Below, piece by piece: positions 50,377 to 63,166 of a stretch of 64,000 bases of DNA (position 1 is its first letter; every line of letters starts with the position of its first letter). Below the pieces are notes generated by a model. That model was given only the letters and a program-made list of their open reading frames with translations. It made no database searches and was not told the DNA's origin. The position numbers and the translations under genes were made by a program. Source of the DNA: Begonia masoniana (taxonomy: Eukaryota > Streptophyta > Magnoliopsida > Cucurbitales > Begoniaceae); contig CM039502.1 of NCBI GenBank assembly GCA_022432975.1, forward strand, positions 6,996,375 to 7,060,374, read 5' to 3'.

Positions 50377-51301
50377 CATCTTATTTTGTATTTTTAATTT
50401 TTTATAAAAAAAATTGACCATAATGAAAACTTTCTTTGCAAAAGATATCTTAGCTAAGATCTTAGTTAAGTACTAACTTGGATTATCTATTTAGTTACAA
50501 GATTTTTGTCATTTCAAAACAGGATCGAATCAAATTCCAATGTTTTTTTTTTTGTTCTTTGTCATAACAACAGGAACAGATTGTTTATTTGTTTCCAAAT
50601 CCTGCATAATCTATATTTCTTCTTCATCATCACGTGATTTATCCTGGATTCTTGCTTAAAAAGACATTATTGGCAGAGAAATTTTATTTATGCAGTTTGT
50701 GTGCAGAAATTCAGACTATTAAGATAATGTCGTGTGATCTAACTTCTCTACTTCAGCAGTATCATATTGAAAGTGATATCCTTGTGTTTGAAGGTTATTA
50801 TGGTGTCCATCTTCCCTCGTCTTTTTTTTCTAATTATTTAGCCCTGTAATTCTGGCCTCATTTTCTTCAATTCTACGTTGCTTATTCCAAGTGAAGGATG
50901 TATTGGTCAGAAGGATTTGAGGGACTTTCTTTATAGCTAACAATAGATGCTAAAACTTTATTTTTGGATTTATTTTTTCCGATAGATTCATTGTTTGGAA
51001 GGTAGAAGTTAGCTGGAAAAAGGATTTTCTACTTTGAAATAAAGGGATACGAAAATTAAGTACACATTCAACCAGGCATCACATACTCACAAGGTTTTTT
51101 GTGGGATTACACTAATTTTACTACTTAGAAAAGTTTACAAGCAATTGTGCATATTTCTAGCTAAAATTGGGAGCATGTGGTATGTCTAGAGTGACTTATT
51201 TTTGCATATCTGGCGTGATATTAGTGATGAAGAGAAAGCTCCCCGCGTAAGTGCAAATAAATTGCATATGCTGATCTCTGCTAAGAGCTTTATGGAACCA
51301 T
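50377..51301. other. Flank between the solo LTR and the methyltransferase gene
   Basis: No gene family is recognised. A possible plus-strand exon, 50707-50792, starts after TTTGTGTGCAG, contains an ATG (MSCDLTSLLQQYHIES...) and ends at GAAG|GTTATT, but nothing further supports it. The bases below 51302 hold the 3'-UTR of the methyltransferase. Confidence 0.3.
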
Positions 51302-52943
51302 TTAGTGGATTTTCTCTACAGAATTTGATGAATTGGGTGAACCACATGCCTGCACCAGATATAAGCGGCTGCAAGGTGTGCCATCATCTGGGTGGGTTTG
51401 TATTGACCTTGGCAAGCGACGAAGTTTATTGAACAGATTCAATGGATCATGCATGAGACCAAAGTTAGCATCAGGATCGCCAATCTGTGAAAGTGTGACA
51501 CTGGAATAGCCAAGAGACGGCAGGAGATGATCAGGCCAATCACTGTAGAAGTGGTAAATAGATTTTGAAAGTGTTGTTGATGGTTTGTTCATAAAATCTG
51601 CCAAGAGGACTGTTTGGGTGATGGTGCGCATGTCAGCAATAGTCGTCAGTACTTGCATGGCTTGTGAATGTGAAAGATAGTAGAGAATTCCTTCCAGAAT
51701 CCACACCGTGTTTTTTTCTGGCACAAACCCTGCTACTTGAAGCTTCTCAAGCCAGTCAATTGCTCTAAGGTCAGCTGCTACTCTAGTTAATGACTTTGCT
51801 TTGACAGTTAGATACTGATGTTCATTTGAAGATTCTTTTGCTGCCTGTAGAAGAGTGGTTTTCACTTGCAAAACTTCAGGAAAATCAACTTCAAAGACGT
51901 TGCTTTCCTTCAAGCAACTTAATCTGTACGCCCTTGTGTCCATCCCTACAAAAAAAGGAACAAATTTACTGATATTATAGTTTGGACTTCTGAAAGTTTT
52001 GAACAGAAGAAATTTTTATTCAAGGCAGTCTTAAGTAAAATTACTCGTTCTTGATAGACAGCCATTTGGATCACAGATCTTCATATTATATGTTTTCTTC
52101 AGATATCCTTAATTCGAAGCAGGTCAGAAAGAATCATCATATTATCATACTAAAGTAAATGCAGTTTTAGTTTTCATTCTTCTCAACAAACTCATGAATT
52201 TTTGGTCCCTCAGAAAAATGGAAAAGGACAGCTTGACTTTTGCTAATTGTTTTGCAGTTCCGCACCATCCAGTTAAGGCCAGGGTGTCTTTCTTGCTGCA
52301 GATGTGGTCTTTGATTCTTTGCTCTTGATTTTTAGAATATCTAACATCCCGGACTTCCAAATTGTCAGCATGCACAAAATGTAGATCATAGTACCTACTT
52401 TAGAGTACTACTATTTGACTATTAAAACAATGTGCTTTTATCCTGGCAAAAGATATTCATCATTTGAAACATTATAAGAATTTAATATCTTCTGCTAAGC
52501 TCTTTTTCAAGACCTCAGGAAGTTAAGCAAATGCCAAAATGTGGGCAGGTTATTTATGTACCTGCACCGAGGAGGACAACCTGCGAGTCCTTGCCACTGA
52601 AGGAATTGAGTCCATCTTCAAGTTTAGAATCAAACCAGAGTGTGCGAACAGCAAGAATCACTCCTGAGATTTCTCTTGCATTGTTTAGACGATCCTTCTT
52701 TATCTTCTCATAAATGCTTCTCAGGCATGTCTCTCCCGCCAGCAAGCCCGCAAGGGGGTCATGGATGACGTGATTCCAGAGGGCTCTTCCGGCTGCCGTT
52801 TGGCATGCCGAGCGTTGGAGGTGATCCCATTGAGCTTCAATTCTCGCATGCACATCACGTACAGTGTCACTGAATAATTCCTGTGGAAGTTTCAGCTCAG
52901 ACCAGGCAAAATCTTCAGGCGATCCATTTTCGTGATCAGACAT
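51302..52943 (-). CDS. Leucine carboxyl methyltransferase-family (SAM-dependent) protein
   Basis: Two exons, 52943-52562 and 51945-51302, separated by a 616-bp GT-AG intron (donor GTACAT, acceptor TTTGTAG), give 341 residues. The junction restores the family signature LLGAGMDTRAYRL, which is the SAM-binding motif I of the LCMT/PPM2 family. Further family blocks are VFEVDFPEVLQVK and WILEGILYYL, with a long Rossmann-type C-terminal half ending in a stop at 51302-51304. An upstream in-frame ATG at 53000 would add 19 residues; I prefer the inner ATG because MSDHENGS is acidic and lacks targeting features, but either is possible. The methyl acceptor is unknown: many plant members are annotated only as putative SAM-dependent methyltransferases and are not the PP2A methylase. 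Confidence 0.88.
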
Positions 52944-53000
52944 GCCTCTATATATCTGGGGAGAACAAAGTGATGAGAAAGTGCGAAGGAGATAATGCAT

Positions 53001-54715
53001 TCTGCTTTAACACGAGGGGAATAAAGGATTGTTGAGAAAGGAGTGTTATGGGATAAGAAAAGAGAGCCACACACGCAACCAACGTTTCAGAAATTAGCTC
53101 AATATTCGTATCTACCATCTGTGCCTACATGAAAAGCAAGGTTACAATGTGATCCACGACTACCTATATCTCATATTTATGATCTCTCACTCTCTATCCT
53201 GTTCTTAATAGGAAAAAGAGACACTCCGGCTCCACCAAAATAGACTTGTGATCATATTTGGGTGGTTCCCAAATTGTCCAAGATGCCCATTTTCGGGTAA
53301 TTTCTTTCTTTTTGGTGGCAATGCAAGTGCAGTGCAGTGGATGGTCTGCATGAATAACCCCGGAACTCAGAAGAGACACTTAGGAGTAATATCATTGAAA
53401 GGTAGCTAATTGATATATTATCGTGGTTCATGAAAGTGGGCCCAGTGAAGTATTAAATGCAGTGTGATCATTTAATGTGATAGTTATTTTTAAGTGTATT
53501 CTCTAAAAAATTTATGTAGCACATGATTGTTTAAAGTGTACTTTTATTTCTATTTCTACATTAGGCATTTTTCAGCTGAGGCTCTTTTTTCTTACCTCGG
53601 GATATAATGTTAACCCTTGAGGCCCATTGTTTGTATTAGGTTAACCATGAACAATCAGGTCCTCCTTCTGGGGACCACGAAGAATCTCACTTTCTTCTGC
53701 CTTTTGCTGATTTCCCTCCTAATAATAATATTATATTTACTTTTTAATCTTATTTTTTAATTTTTATTACTCGAGTATAATTAATTATTTATTTTAATTT
53801 ATAATTTATCACGTAGACTTGTATAAAATTCAATAATCACTACTGAAATATGTGAACTTTTCCCTTTGTACGGATAGGACTACTTGGTTCCTTGTGAAAC
53901 AATTATTGCTTAATATCCAAAAAGTGCATTGTTGAACGCCACGTGGCTCTAGATTAAAGTATGAAAGATCACTTGTTCCAATATTGACGGGATGACTGAG
54001 TTAAGTAATTGACTTGAAGATTGTTCGAAAATTCAAAAAACCATTGGGTGGAATGAACTCATATGATTAGAATCTTTACTTCCTCAATTAAATGACTAAT
54101 TGTCTTTGTTTTGCATGAAACTTACAAATTAAAAAAGTGTGATTTTTCATGATTGCGTCCTACTTTTCCATACATATAATTTTCACCAATTCTAATCAAT
54201 TATTTAATTTTTTTTGAAAATAAAAGTCCAGCCCGACCACAAACCACCAATTTGAGGGTGAGCAAGCAGAGCCCAGTGGCGTTGACCCGGGCCTGCCGTG
54301 TGCAAGTACTAAATCCCCGTATTGTCCGGTGTAACTTTTTAAATGGAAGACTCTGCAAAATGAATATTGCAAAGATTAACTTGGTTAAAATTACAACAAA
54401 ATACAAAAAAATACAGAAACAGTAAAGCAAACAACTATGGTACTATCATATGTTCAATCTGCATTCTTCTTCTTAATGCCATTATCAACGTCAGGAAGAG
54501 GGGTGGGAGGAAGGAGGCTTGACTAGAGAGACGGGGATGAGCAGCTGAATGTGGCTTGTCATTTCAAACCTGCATTAAGAGACAAGCGTCTAATAGCAAG
54601 TGTCTAATAGCATTATTAGAACTAAACAGAGGCCTAGGTTGAAAACAAGAAACTTACGCGTTCGACACATTACGCTAAATTGGGCCAATATGTCGCTATC
54701 AATGTAACCTAAATT
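53001..54715. other. Intergenic region
   Basis: Promoter of the methyltransferase gene on the left, then AT-rich DNA with no recognised gene or repeat. Confidence 0.4.
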
Positions 54716-54798
54716 TGAACCAGGGTGGATTCGAACCACCGTCCCTCTCAAACAACATCGCCTGAGAGCGCTCTACCATTTTTTGAGCTACTAGATTC
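54716..54798 (-). pseudogene. tRNA-like sequence with abnormal anticodon loop
   Basis: On the minus strand a D-arm-like segment TAGCTCAAAAAATGGTAGAGC and a T-arm GTGGTTCGAATCCAC (perfect B-box GGTTCGAATCC) are in the right order and spacing of a tRNA. A CTCTC/GAGAG stem lies between, but its loop is 14 nt instead of 7, and the acceptor stem (GAATCTA with CTGGTTC) has two mismatches. No CCA is encoded, as usual. I cannot assign an anticodon. A degenerate tRNA or tRNA-derived element is likeliest; an intron-containing tRNA is less likely. Confidence 0.45.
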
Positions 54799-56159
54799 AT
54801 CATTTCGGCAGCGTCTATTATTCTACTTGTTTTATCACGTGATAGGACTTCCTAAGCGTTTCAACAACTAACTTAAAATGCCTATTCATTCAAGTCCTTG
54901 AATTTTCTAATCTAGGCAATGACAGTTAAAACTAACAATAACCAAAATATTTCATCACTTCAGCTAACTCGTTTAACACCCTGCAAAATGAACAAATTAT
55001 ACTCTGTCGAGTGAAACATCTATAATATATTAATATTACAGTACTAAAAATGACACCACTTTCCCCAAAACAAATAAATAAAACTGTCTGAAATACCATC
55101 ATCAGCTAGAAAATATCCAACATGTCATATAAAAGTATTATACCAGAAGATTAGGTCGTTCTCACGAATTGACTTACAAAAAACTTCAGTAGTGATCGGG
55201 ATTGTAATTCATAGGGTATGACGTCAGGTATCTACAAAACACTTTACAACCGTCTGCACTTCTTTTCCAGCATCATTAGACCATAATATGCGCTTGACAG
55301 TAATTGGGTATAATTTCAGTACAAAGATACTGCCGTATTTGTAATTGCATATAAAAATTGGCACCGCTTCACAACTTCGATCATGACTTGCCTTCGCTTG
55401 AACTGAGATGGCTGAACATAAGTTGACATGAGTTCTAAAGATAAGACATCTTACTTGAGCGACACGCCAATCGCCTATTTGAGATTACAACTTTCAAACA
55501 TAAAATACGACCTACGATATGTATTACAATTACAAAACACAACTCCTCTATCCGTAACGAAGTTTATACAAAAGACAACCAATTTAAGAAAATAATAGTA
55601 CAAAACTTAACAAATAATTATATAAGCAGTAAAATAAGAGGGCTAGATTGTTTATTGCACAAAATATAAAATATGCTGAGGCAAAGAGATGCGCCAACAT
55701 AAAGTAAATACTCCTCGCTCGCGATTATCTTTGAAAGGGCAATACTTGAGATAATTTCGAAAGGAAAATTGTTATGTTTCCCATGCAACGACAAGAATTA
55801 CAATAATACCTCGTGGTAGACAAATTGTTGCCAGAACGATAGATGATTATCGGGAAGGTACATATTTAAAAAAGAGATAATTGGAACTGCAGATAAATGC
55901 ATGGCTTTAAAAAAATTGTAAAAACGATTATTGGTACTTCGACAATGGAAAGCTTAAATGAATTTCATAAACCAAGAAAGATTTCTGAGTGAAAAACATG
56001 AACTCGTTGTAAAGATTTAAAGAAACGTATGTACTTTAAAGGAACAAATGAATTAGAGGTTATAAAGATTAAAAGAACTTGAATATTCAAATTTAAGGAA
56101 TGAATTAGAAAGTACCTTAGTCAGCGCTCAATATGAGATATCGTGTTGTCCAACTAGCA
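54799..56159. other. Intergenic region
   Basis: AT-rich, no gene recognised. Short frames lack protein-like features. Confidence 0.35.
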
Positions 56160-57290
56160 TATTTACTCATTACGAGGTTCATAATGCCATTTCGAGTTAT
56201 CCTTCGGCAAGAATGATCCGTTGGTATGAATGACCAATCGAACATTCACGAAAATCGTAGCAGCAGTTTGATTCGCAGAAAGCAAATAAAAAAAGAGAGA
56301 AAGAGAACACACACAACACGACAGGGGGAGAGCCGGGATGAAAAAAAAATGCCCGTACCATCTCCCCCTGAAAACAAAAATCATGATTTCATTAATTTTT
56401 ACTGACCTGCCATTCAAGCGCACCTGACATGGCAAAGGTCGCATAACAAGAAAATACATTTAAAGAGTACCTTCATAGTCCTTACTCCCCTAGCTTCAAT
56501 CAGTGACACAATCACCTGATTAGGTGGAACTACCAAGTTTCCCCTGGTAAGATTTTTCATAGCCATCAACGGATCTCCAGCCACAAAATCATCAACAATT
56601 TGCGCGCTCTTTGTCGATCGCATCATACGAGGGCAACGATCTTTTAATACGCCATCAAAGCACTTCTTACACTTGGTCCCGAATGGTCTGTAATATCCAT
56701 CAAGAGATACTATCAAGAAGCTTTTGATACTTGGGCAAAGAAACAACTTGCGAAGAAAAAATCCACAACATATATTTTTCGTTCAACAATTACAAGATAA
56801 TATTCATGTATTCCGGACCTGGCCAAGGCTACTCATAGATCAAGCAAACAACAGCTCGGCTGATTTGATAAACGCTGTACCGTAGAATCAATAAACTATC
56901 CCCAATCATCAAGGAATAAAAACAGTAAAGACGATAAAGAACGACGACGAGGCGATATAGAACGACGACGTAAAAGCCGGTAAAACATCAAACAACAAAC
57001 CAGTTACCAATCAAGATGGCCAAACGCTTCAGATCCTCAAGATGCGACAAGAAGAAAGCGCTGAATCCTCCGCCGGATGGAATAGTAAGGTCTAAAAGAG
57101 CGCTAAGCATCTGTTAACAATAATCAAATAGTAGATCGGCGAGCGATCTACCAAGATCTGGAACAAGAACTACGAGAAGAATCAAAAGGAAAAGAAGATC
57201 TAAGGAGATAGAGAGGGCCGTCAGCGCCTCACGAAGGTTGCGCAGAGAGATAAGAAACCTATGGTAGGGGGAAAGAAGCATTATATAATA
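56160..57290 (-). other. Unrecognised expressed-looking minus-strand locus
   Basis: Upstream, a TATATAA box (57282-57288, minus) is followed by a CT-rich leader and an ATG at 57110 that opens MLSALLDLTIPSGGGFSAFF... to a donor G|GTAACTG at 57008. A second open block, 56746-56461 on the minus strand, is preceded by TTCGCAAG and ends AAG|GTACTC; it reads ...VSLDGYYRPFGTKCKKCFDG... and ...NLVVPPNQVIVSLIEARG. A third frame ends at 56163. The simple join of exon 1 to the 56746 acceptor gives an early stop, so the true exon structure is unresolved. No family is recognised. It may be a lineage-specific gene or a decayed one. Confidence 0.3.
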
Positions 57291-57743
57291 AAAAAGATAG
57301 CCATCGAACGGTAGAGAATTATTGACTAAAATATGAACGGCTAGATTGAGAACAATGTTGATAAGATCAACGAATAAAGTGGCATTTATGAGAAAATAAT
57401 TAAATTAAAAGGTCGGTTCATCAAGAGCCATTAGATTCATCAAGAGGCTGTAATTCAACTTAAGAACGTTCTAGATCCGTCAATTTAGATGTCATAAGAT
57501 TTATATATTTCAAAAAATTTAAAATAATTAGCTTTTTCTTCTTCGTTATAATCTAATTTCAACAACACTACTGCAGAATGGGCTGGCTCGCAGGCCAGCC
57601 CCGTCCACCCAACCCATCGCTATAACAAACTCTTGCGAGCTGACTCGTTGGCTCGGCTATTGACCCCTAGAATTCCTACAACCTACTCCCCGACTTTAAA
57701 GCTCATATCTAGTTTATATTATGATCTAGTGAACAATTGACTT
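57291..57743. other. Spacer before the second copia element
   Basis: AT-rich with a perfect 8-bp-arm inverted repeat GGGCTGGC..GCCAGCCC at 57580-57601. No gene is recognised. Confidence 0.4.
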
Positions 57744-57748
57744 GATAA

Positions 57749-58402
57749 TGATGAGAAAGTGTTCGTCGCAACGGAAGTTTGTATCAAAAATTTTTCTCAA
57801 TTAACTAAGTATAAGAGTAATTGAACAACTAACAATAAGATCACATCCATAATGCAAGACACATTTTAGCGTGGAAAACCTCTCAAAACGAGAGTAAAAA
57901 CCACGGGACTCGTGTAGGCCGCTTAACAATCCACTATAATCAATATGGATACAATCAAGGTTTTCTCTAGATCATCAAACTAGAGGCATACAACATTTTC
58001 GTCAAAATAAAACAACAATCTTGGCAATCAACAAGGCACAAGAGCATCAAACAAGAAGAAATTGAAAAGGGTTACCCAAAAACCGCTGTTCTGTTTTTTC
58101 TATGTCGAACAGACTTAGAAGCCTTAAAAATCAATCTCCACCGTTCATAATGTAGCCCCAGATATCACGAACAAGCTGTCAAAATTTCAAGCCGATCTAA
58201 CGGTGCAAACTCCAGAAAACACAATTATTCTCCAACTGCTACAGTAAAATCCGAAAATGGATTTTGGTTTTCTCTCTTCTATCTTCACTCTTGTGTTATT
58301 GAACTAATCCACACACAAACCCTAGATGTCATTCAAGACATGGGCCTAAAATCAAAGCCACATCAAATTGGGCCCTTCCAATTAGGAGGAAAAAACCCAA
58401 CA
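57749..58402 (-). repeat. 3' LTR of the second copia element
   Basis: 654 bp; partner of 62508-63161, directly abutted inside by the polypurine tract at about 58403-58412. Confidence 0.95.
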
Positions 58403-58417
58403 AACTCCCCCGACCGA

Positions 58418-61400
58418 CTAGTTGGAGGGCGTTGTCAACCCGGCAACCGAGCGACAAAACTCAAACTTATTCCGGGACAATACTTTTGTCAACATATCTG
58501 AACCATTATCATCTGTGTGAATCTTTTCAAGTTCATACATCTTATCGTTCAAAACGTCACGAATCCAATGATAACGAATTTCAATATGCTTTGACTTCGA
58601 GTGAAATGAAGAATTTTTCGCAAGATGAATTGCACTTTGATTATCACAAAATAAGACATACCTTGGTTGCTTCAACTCAAGTTCCATCGTGAACTTTTTC
58701 AACCACAACAATTCTTTTGTTGCCTCCACGGCGGCTATAAGCTCGGCTTCGGTAGTAGAAAGTGCAACACATTTTTGCAATTTAGATTGCCATGCCACGG
58801 CTCCCCCAGCATAAGTCACCATATGCCCCGAAGTAGATTTTCGATCATCCAAGCTTCGAGCTAAATCTGAATCTGTAAACCCAACCAACATAGGCTTCTC
58901 ACATCCCAAAGTTAATCTAAGATTCGTCGTTCCCCGGAGATATCTCATAATCCACTTCACGGCCTCCCAATGATGTCTTCCAGGATTTGAAAGATATCTA
59001 CTCACCATTCCAACAGAATGCGCTATATCGGGTCTTGTGCAAACCATAGCGTACATCAAACTACCAACCGCTGAAGAATACGGTACGTTCTTCATAAACA
59101 ACTTCTCATCATCGATAGAAGGACAATGATTATGACTAAGCTTAAAGTGGGAAGCAAGAGGAACACTCACTGCTTTAGCTTTATCCATGTTGAAGCGTCG
59201 AAGAACTTTCTCAATGTACTTTTCTTGCGACAAATGCAATTTCTTGCGACAAATGCAATTTCTTGGCATCTCGATCACGGATGACTTGAATCCCAAGGAT
59301 TTGACGTGCCGGCCCCAAATCTTTCATAGCAAACGACTCACTCAAAGTCTTTTTTAGCTCATTGATTCTTGAAATGTTCCTTCCAACAATCAGCATATCA
59401 TCGACATAGAGCAAAAGAATAATAAAATCACCATCAGAGAATTTTCGCACAAAAACACAATGATCGGTTTTGTTCATCTTGTACCCATGTTCAAGCATTA
59501 CCGAACTAAACTTGCGATACCATTGTCGTGGCGCTTGTTTCAAACCGTAAAAGCTCTTTACCAATTTGCAAACATAGCCTTCTTTCATCTTTTCTTGGAA
59601 ACCCTCCGGTTGCTCCATGTATATCTCTTCTTGTAAGTCCCCGTGAAGAAAAGCCGTCTTCACATTCATTTGTTCAATCTCTAGGTTAAGACTAGCGGCT
59701 AAACCAAGAACAACATGAATGGATTGCATTTTGACTACGGGAGCAAAAATCTCGCTAAAATCAATACTTTTTATTTGCGAAAAGCCTCTAACTACCAACC
59801 GAGCTTTGTATCGAGGTTGTGAAGTATGTTCATCTCGCTTCAATCGATACACCCATCTATTTTTCAAAGCCTTCTTGCCTTTAGGCAACTTTATTAGCTC
59901 GAAAGTGTTATTCTCACGAAGGGATTGCATCTCATCCTCCATGGCATCCATCCATTCCTTTTTATTTTCATCTTCCAATGTTTCTTGAAAGCTCTCGGGT
60001 TCTCCTCCATCGGTGAGAAATACATACTCATGTGACGGATACTTAACCGAAGGACGTCTCTCACGAGTAGACCGCCTTGGTTCATTAGAAGAAATGAATC
60101 CCTCAACATTTTCACTTTCTTGCTCATTGGCATTTTCAACATTAGCTTGAACGCTAGAATCAACAACAACATCAACAAAATCATTAGTATTTGAAGGATT
60201 ACCCATATGTAAATCCATACCTTGATTCTCAATTGGGACATAGTCAGTGATTATCGGGGTAGGAGCAATTGAAATTGGATCCATGTCAACCATCTCTTCA
60301 TTTGCTTGAGTAGAATCAACCTTGTCCACCTTGTAGATATCTTCAATGGTATAATCATCCATGAATACAACATCTCGACTATGAACAAGCTTCCTATTGA
60401 TCGGATCAAAGAATCGATATCCAAACTCATCAAGACCATAGCCAACAAACACACACTTATTGGTCTTGTCATCCAACTTTGACCTCTTATCTTTGGGAAC
60501 ATGCACGTAAGCCATACACCCAAATACCCGTAGATGATTATAAGAGACATCTTTACCACTCCAAACACGGTTCGGCACATCAAAATTCAAGGGAACACAT
60601 GGTGTGAGGTTTAACACATGTACCACTGTACTCAATGCTTCACCCTAAAAATATCTCGGTAATTTTGCTTGTGAAAGCGAACACCTCACCCTTTCCACCA
60701 ATGTTCTATTCATTCTTTCGGCCAACCCATTCAATTGCGGTGTTTTCGGAGGCGACTTTTGATGACGAATACCTTGTTCTTGACAATACTCATCAAAAGA
60801 TCCAATGTATTCACCCACGTTATCCGTTCGAATACACTTCAACTTTTTCCCGATTTCCCTCTCGACTGAAGCTTGAAACACTTTAAAGGTATCTAGCACT
60901 TGATCTTTCGTCTTTAATGTATATGCCCAAACTTTTCGAGAATGATCATCGATAAAGGTTACAAAGTAGTACGCACCACCAAGTGATCTTGACTTCATCG
61001 GCCCACACACATCGGAATGTACCAAGTCTAGTAACTCTGACTTTCTTTTCGATTCGAATGATCTAAACGGCACCCGTCTTTGTTTTTCAGCCAAACAATG
61101 TGAACACCTCTTTAAGTGCACATTTGAAACCCCACATAACACATTCTTCTTAGCCAACATAGCCAATCCTTTCTCACTTATATGAGCCAAACGCTTGTGC
61201 CACAACTCAGAAGAAGTATCATTTTCACAAGTGTTGATGCAACACTTGGATATCCCAAACCGGACGACATATAAATTCGAACGCCGCTTGCCTTTTGCAA
61301 CAACGATCAATCCCTTTTTAAGCTTCCATTCATCACTCGAAAAAGAATTGCAAAAGCCTTCATCATCCAACCTTCCAACTGATAAAAGATTGAAGCGAAT

Positions 61401-62469
61401 ATCAGGAATATGCTTAACACCTTTGAGAACAAGAGTAGTGCCATTAGTTGTCTCAACACAAACGTCACCTATTCCGACTACTTTAGCTTGACCACTATTG
61501 CCCATACGAACAAAACCAAAATCACCGACTTCATATGTTGAGAAAAGATCTCGTCGTGAGGTAGCATGAGTAGAAGCACCACTATCCACAATCCAATCCA
61601 TTTCATCACAAGATACATTAACATTCTCAACATCATTATCACAAACAATAAGAAAATCATATACAATAGCAACATCATCATGATTTTTAACTTCTTTGTT
61701 GTTGGCGGTGGTGGCAGTGTTGTTGTTTTTCTTCTTGTTCTCCTTTTTCAACTTTCGACAATGTTTCTTTATATGACCTTTCAAATCACAAAGATGACAC
61801 TCAATGTTTGCCTACCTGTTAGAAGACCCATGTGATGTGCTACGATCACTCGAACCTCCCCCTCCATTCTGTAACCAGCACATCAGATTGCGAAGAAGAA
61901 CCTTGTGCCTTTCGTCTCATCTCTTCATTCAACACACTGCTCTTGACTAAATCCATCGAGATAACACCATTCGGAGCTGAATTCGACAACGTCATTCGAA
62001 AAGTCTCCCATGAGTTAGGCAAAGTACCAAGGAGCCATAAACCTTGTATCTCGTCATCAAATGTAAGTTTCATTGCAGCCAATTGATTAATGATTCCTTG
62101 AAAAGTATTCAAGTGGTCGGTAATCGGAAGACCACCTTGATACCTTAAGGACATCATTTGCTTAATCAAAAATAACTTATTATTTCTCGTCTTGCTCTCA
62201 TACAATTCTTCAAGTTTGGACCAAAGAGTACGAGCATGAGAAATCGATATCACATGATTCAAAACATTGTCATCAACCCATTGACGAATGTAACCACATA
62301 GTTGTCTATGTATCAAATTCCACTCATCATCGCTTTTGTCCTCGGGTTTCTCCGTAGAAAACACCGGCAAGTGAAAACCTTTAACATAGAGCAAGTTCTC
62401 CATTTTAGCCTTCCAAATATTGTAATTAGATCCATTCAAACTCACCATTCTAGATGTGTTAGTCTCCAT
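58418..62469 (-). pseudogene. Second copia gag-pol, four visible lesions
   Basis: gag starts METNTSRM at 62469 and shows a UBN2-like core (SLNGSNYNIWKAKMENLLYV). Then come a CX2CX4HX4C knuckle (CHLCDLKGHIKKHC), protease (WIVDSGASTHATS), GAG-pre-integrase (LWHKRLAHISEKG), integrase core (HSDVCGPM, TDNVGEY, NGLAERMNR), reverse transcriptase with intact YVDD and RNase H (SKSKHIEIRYHWIRD). Lesions: a 1-base loss near 61852 that ends the gag frame at 61846; TAG at 61812-61814; TAG at 60645-60647 in place of the Trp of the usual FWGEAL; and a 19-bp tandem duplication (59222-59240 and 59241-59259) that shifts frame between RT and RNase H. TDNVGEY also departs from the usual TDNGGEY. Confidence 0.9.
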
Positions 62470-62494
62470 CCTTATACCCAAATCAAAACCTTGC

Positions 62495-62507
62495 TCTGAT
62501 ACCACTT
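62495..62507 (-). other. Primer-binding site of the second copia element
   Basis: GTGGTATCAGAGC on the minus strand just after the 5' LTR, initiator-Met tRNA type. Confidence 0.8.
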
Positions 62508-63161
62508 TGATGGGAAAATGTTCGTCGCAACGGAAGTTCGTATCAAAAATATTTCCCAATTAACCAAGTATAAGAGTAATTGAACAACTACCAATATAAT
62601 CACATTCACAATGCAAGACACATTTTAGCGTGAAAAACCTCTCAAAACGAGAGTAAAAACCACGGGACCCGTGTAGGCCGCTTAACAATCCACTATAATC
62701 AATATAGATACAATCAAGGTTTTCTCTAGATCATCAAACTAGAGGCATACAACATTTTCGTCAAAATAAAACAACAATCTTGGCAATCAACAAGGCACAA
62801 GAGCATCAAACAAGAAGAAATTGAAAAGGGTTACCCAGAAACCGCTCTTCTGTTTTTCCTATGTCGGACAGACTTAGAAGCCCCAAAAACCGATCGCCAC
62901 CGTTCATAATGTAGCCCCAGATATCACAAACAAGCTGTCAAAATTTCAAGCCGATCTAACGGTGCAAACTCTAGCAAACACAATTATTCTCCAGCTGCTA
63001 CAGTAAAATTCGAAAATGGATTTTGATTCTCTCTCTTCTATCTTCACTCTTGTGTTATTGAACTAATCCACACACAAACCCTAGATGTCATTCAAGACAT
63101 GGGCCTAAAATCAAGGCCACATCAAATTGGGCCCTTTCAATTAGGAGGAAAAAACCCAACA
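62508..63161 (-). repeat. 5' LTR of the second copia element
   Basis: 654 bp, starts TGTTGGGTTTTTTCC on the minus strand and ends CATTTTCCCATCA next to the PBS. Confidence 0.95.
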
Positions 63162-63166
63162 GATAA

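Larger units (their letters stand above)
57749..63161 (-). mobile_element. Second Ty1/copia retrotransposon
   Basis: LTRs 57749-58402 and 62508-63161, both exactly 654 bp and about 95% identical (roughly 32 substitutions). Perfect TSD GATAA at 57744-57748 and 63162-63166. On the minus strand the PBS GTGGTATCAGAGC follows the 5' LTR and the polypurine tract GGGGGAGT precedes the 3' LTR. Copia-order gag, protease, integrase, RT and RNase H lie between. It is a complete element by structure with a damaged reading frame. Confidence 0.95.
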
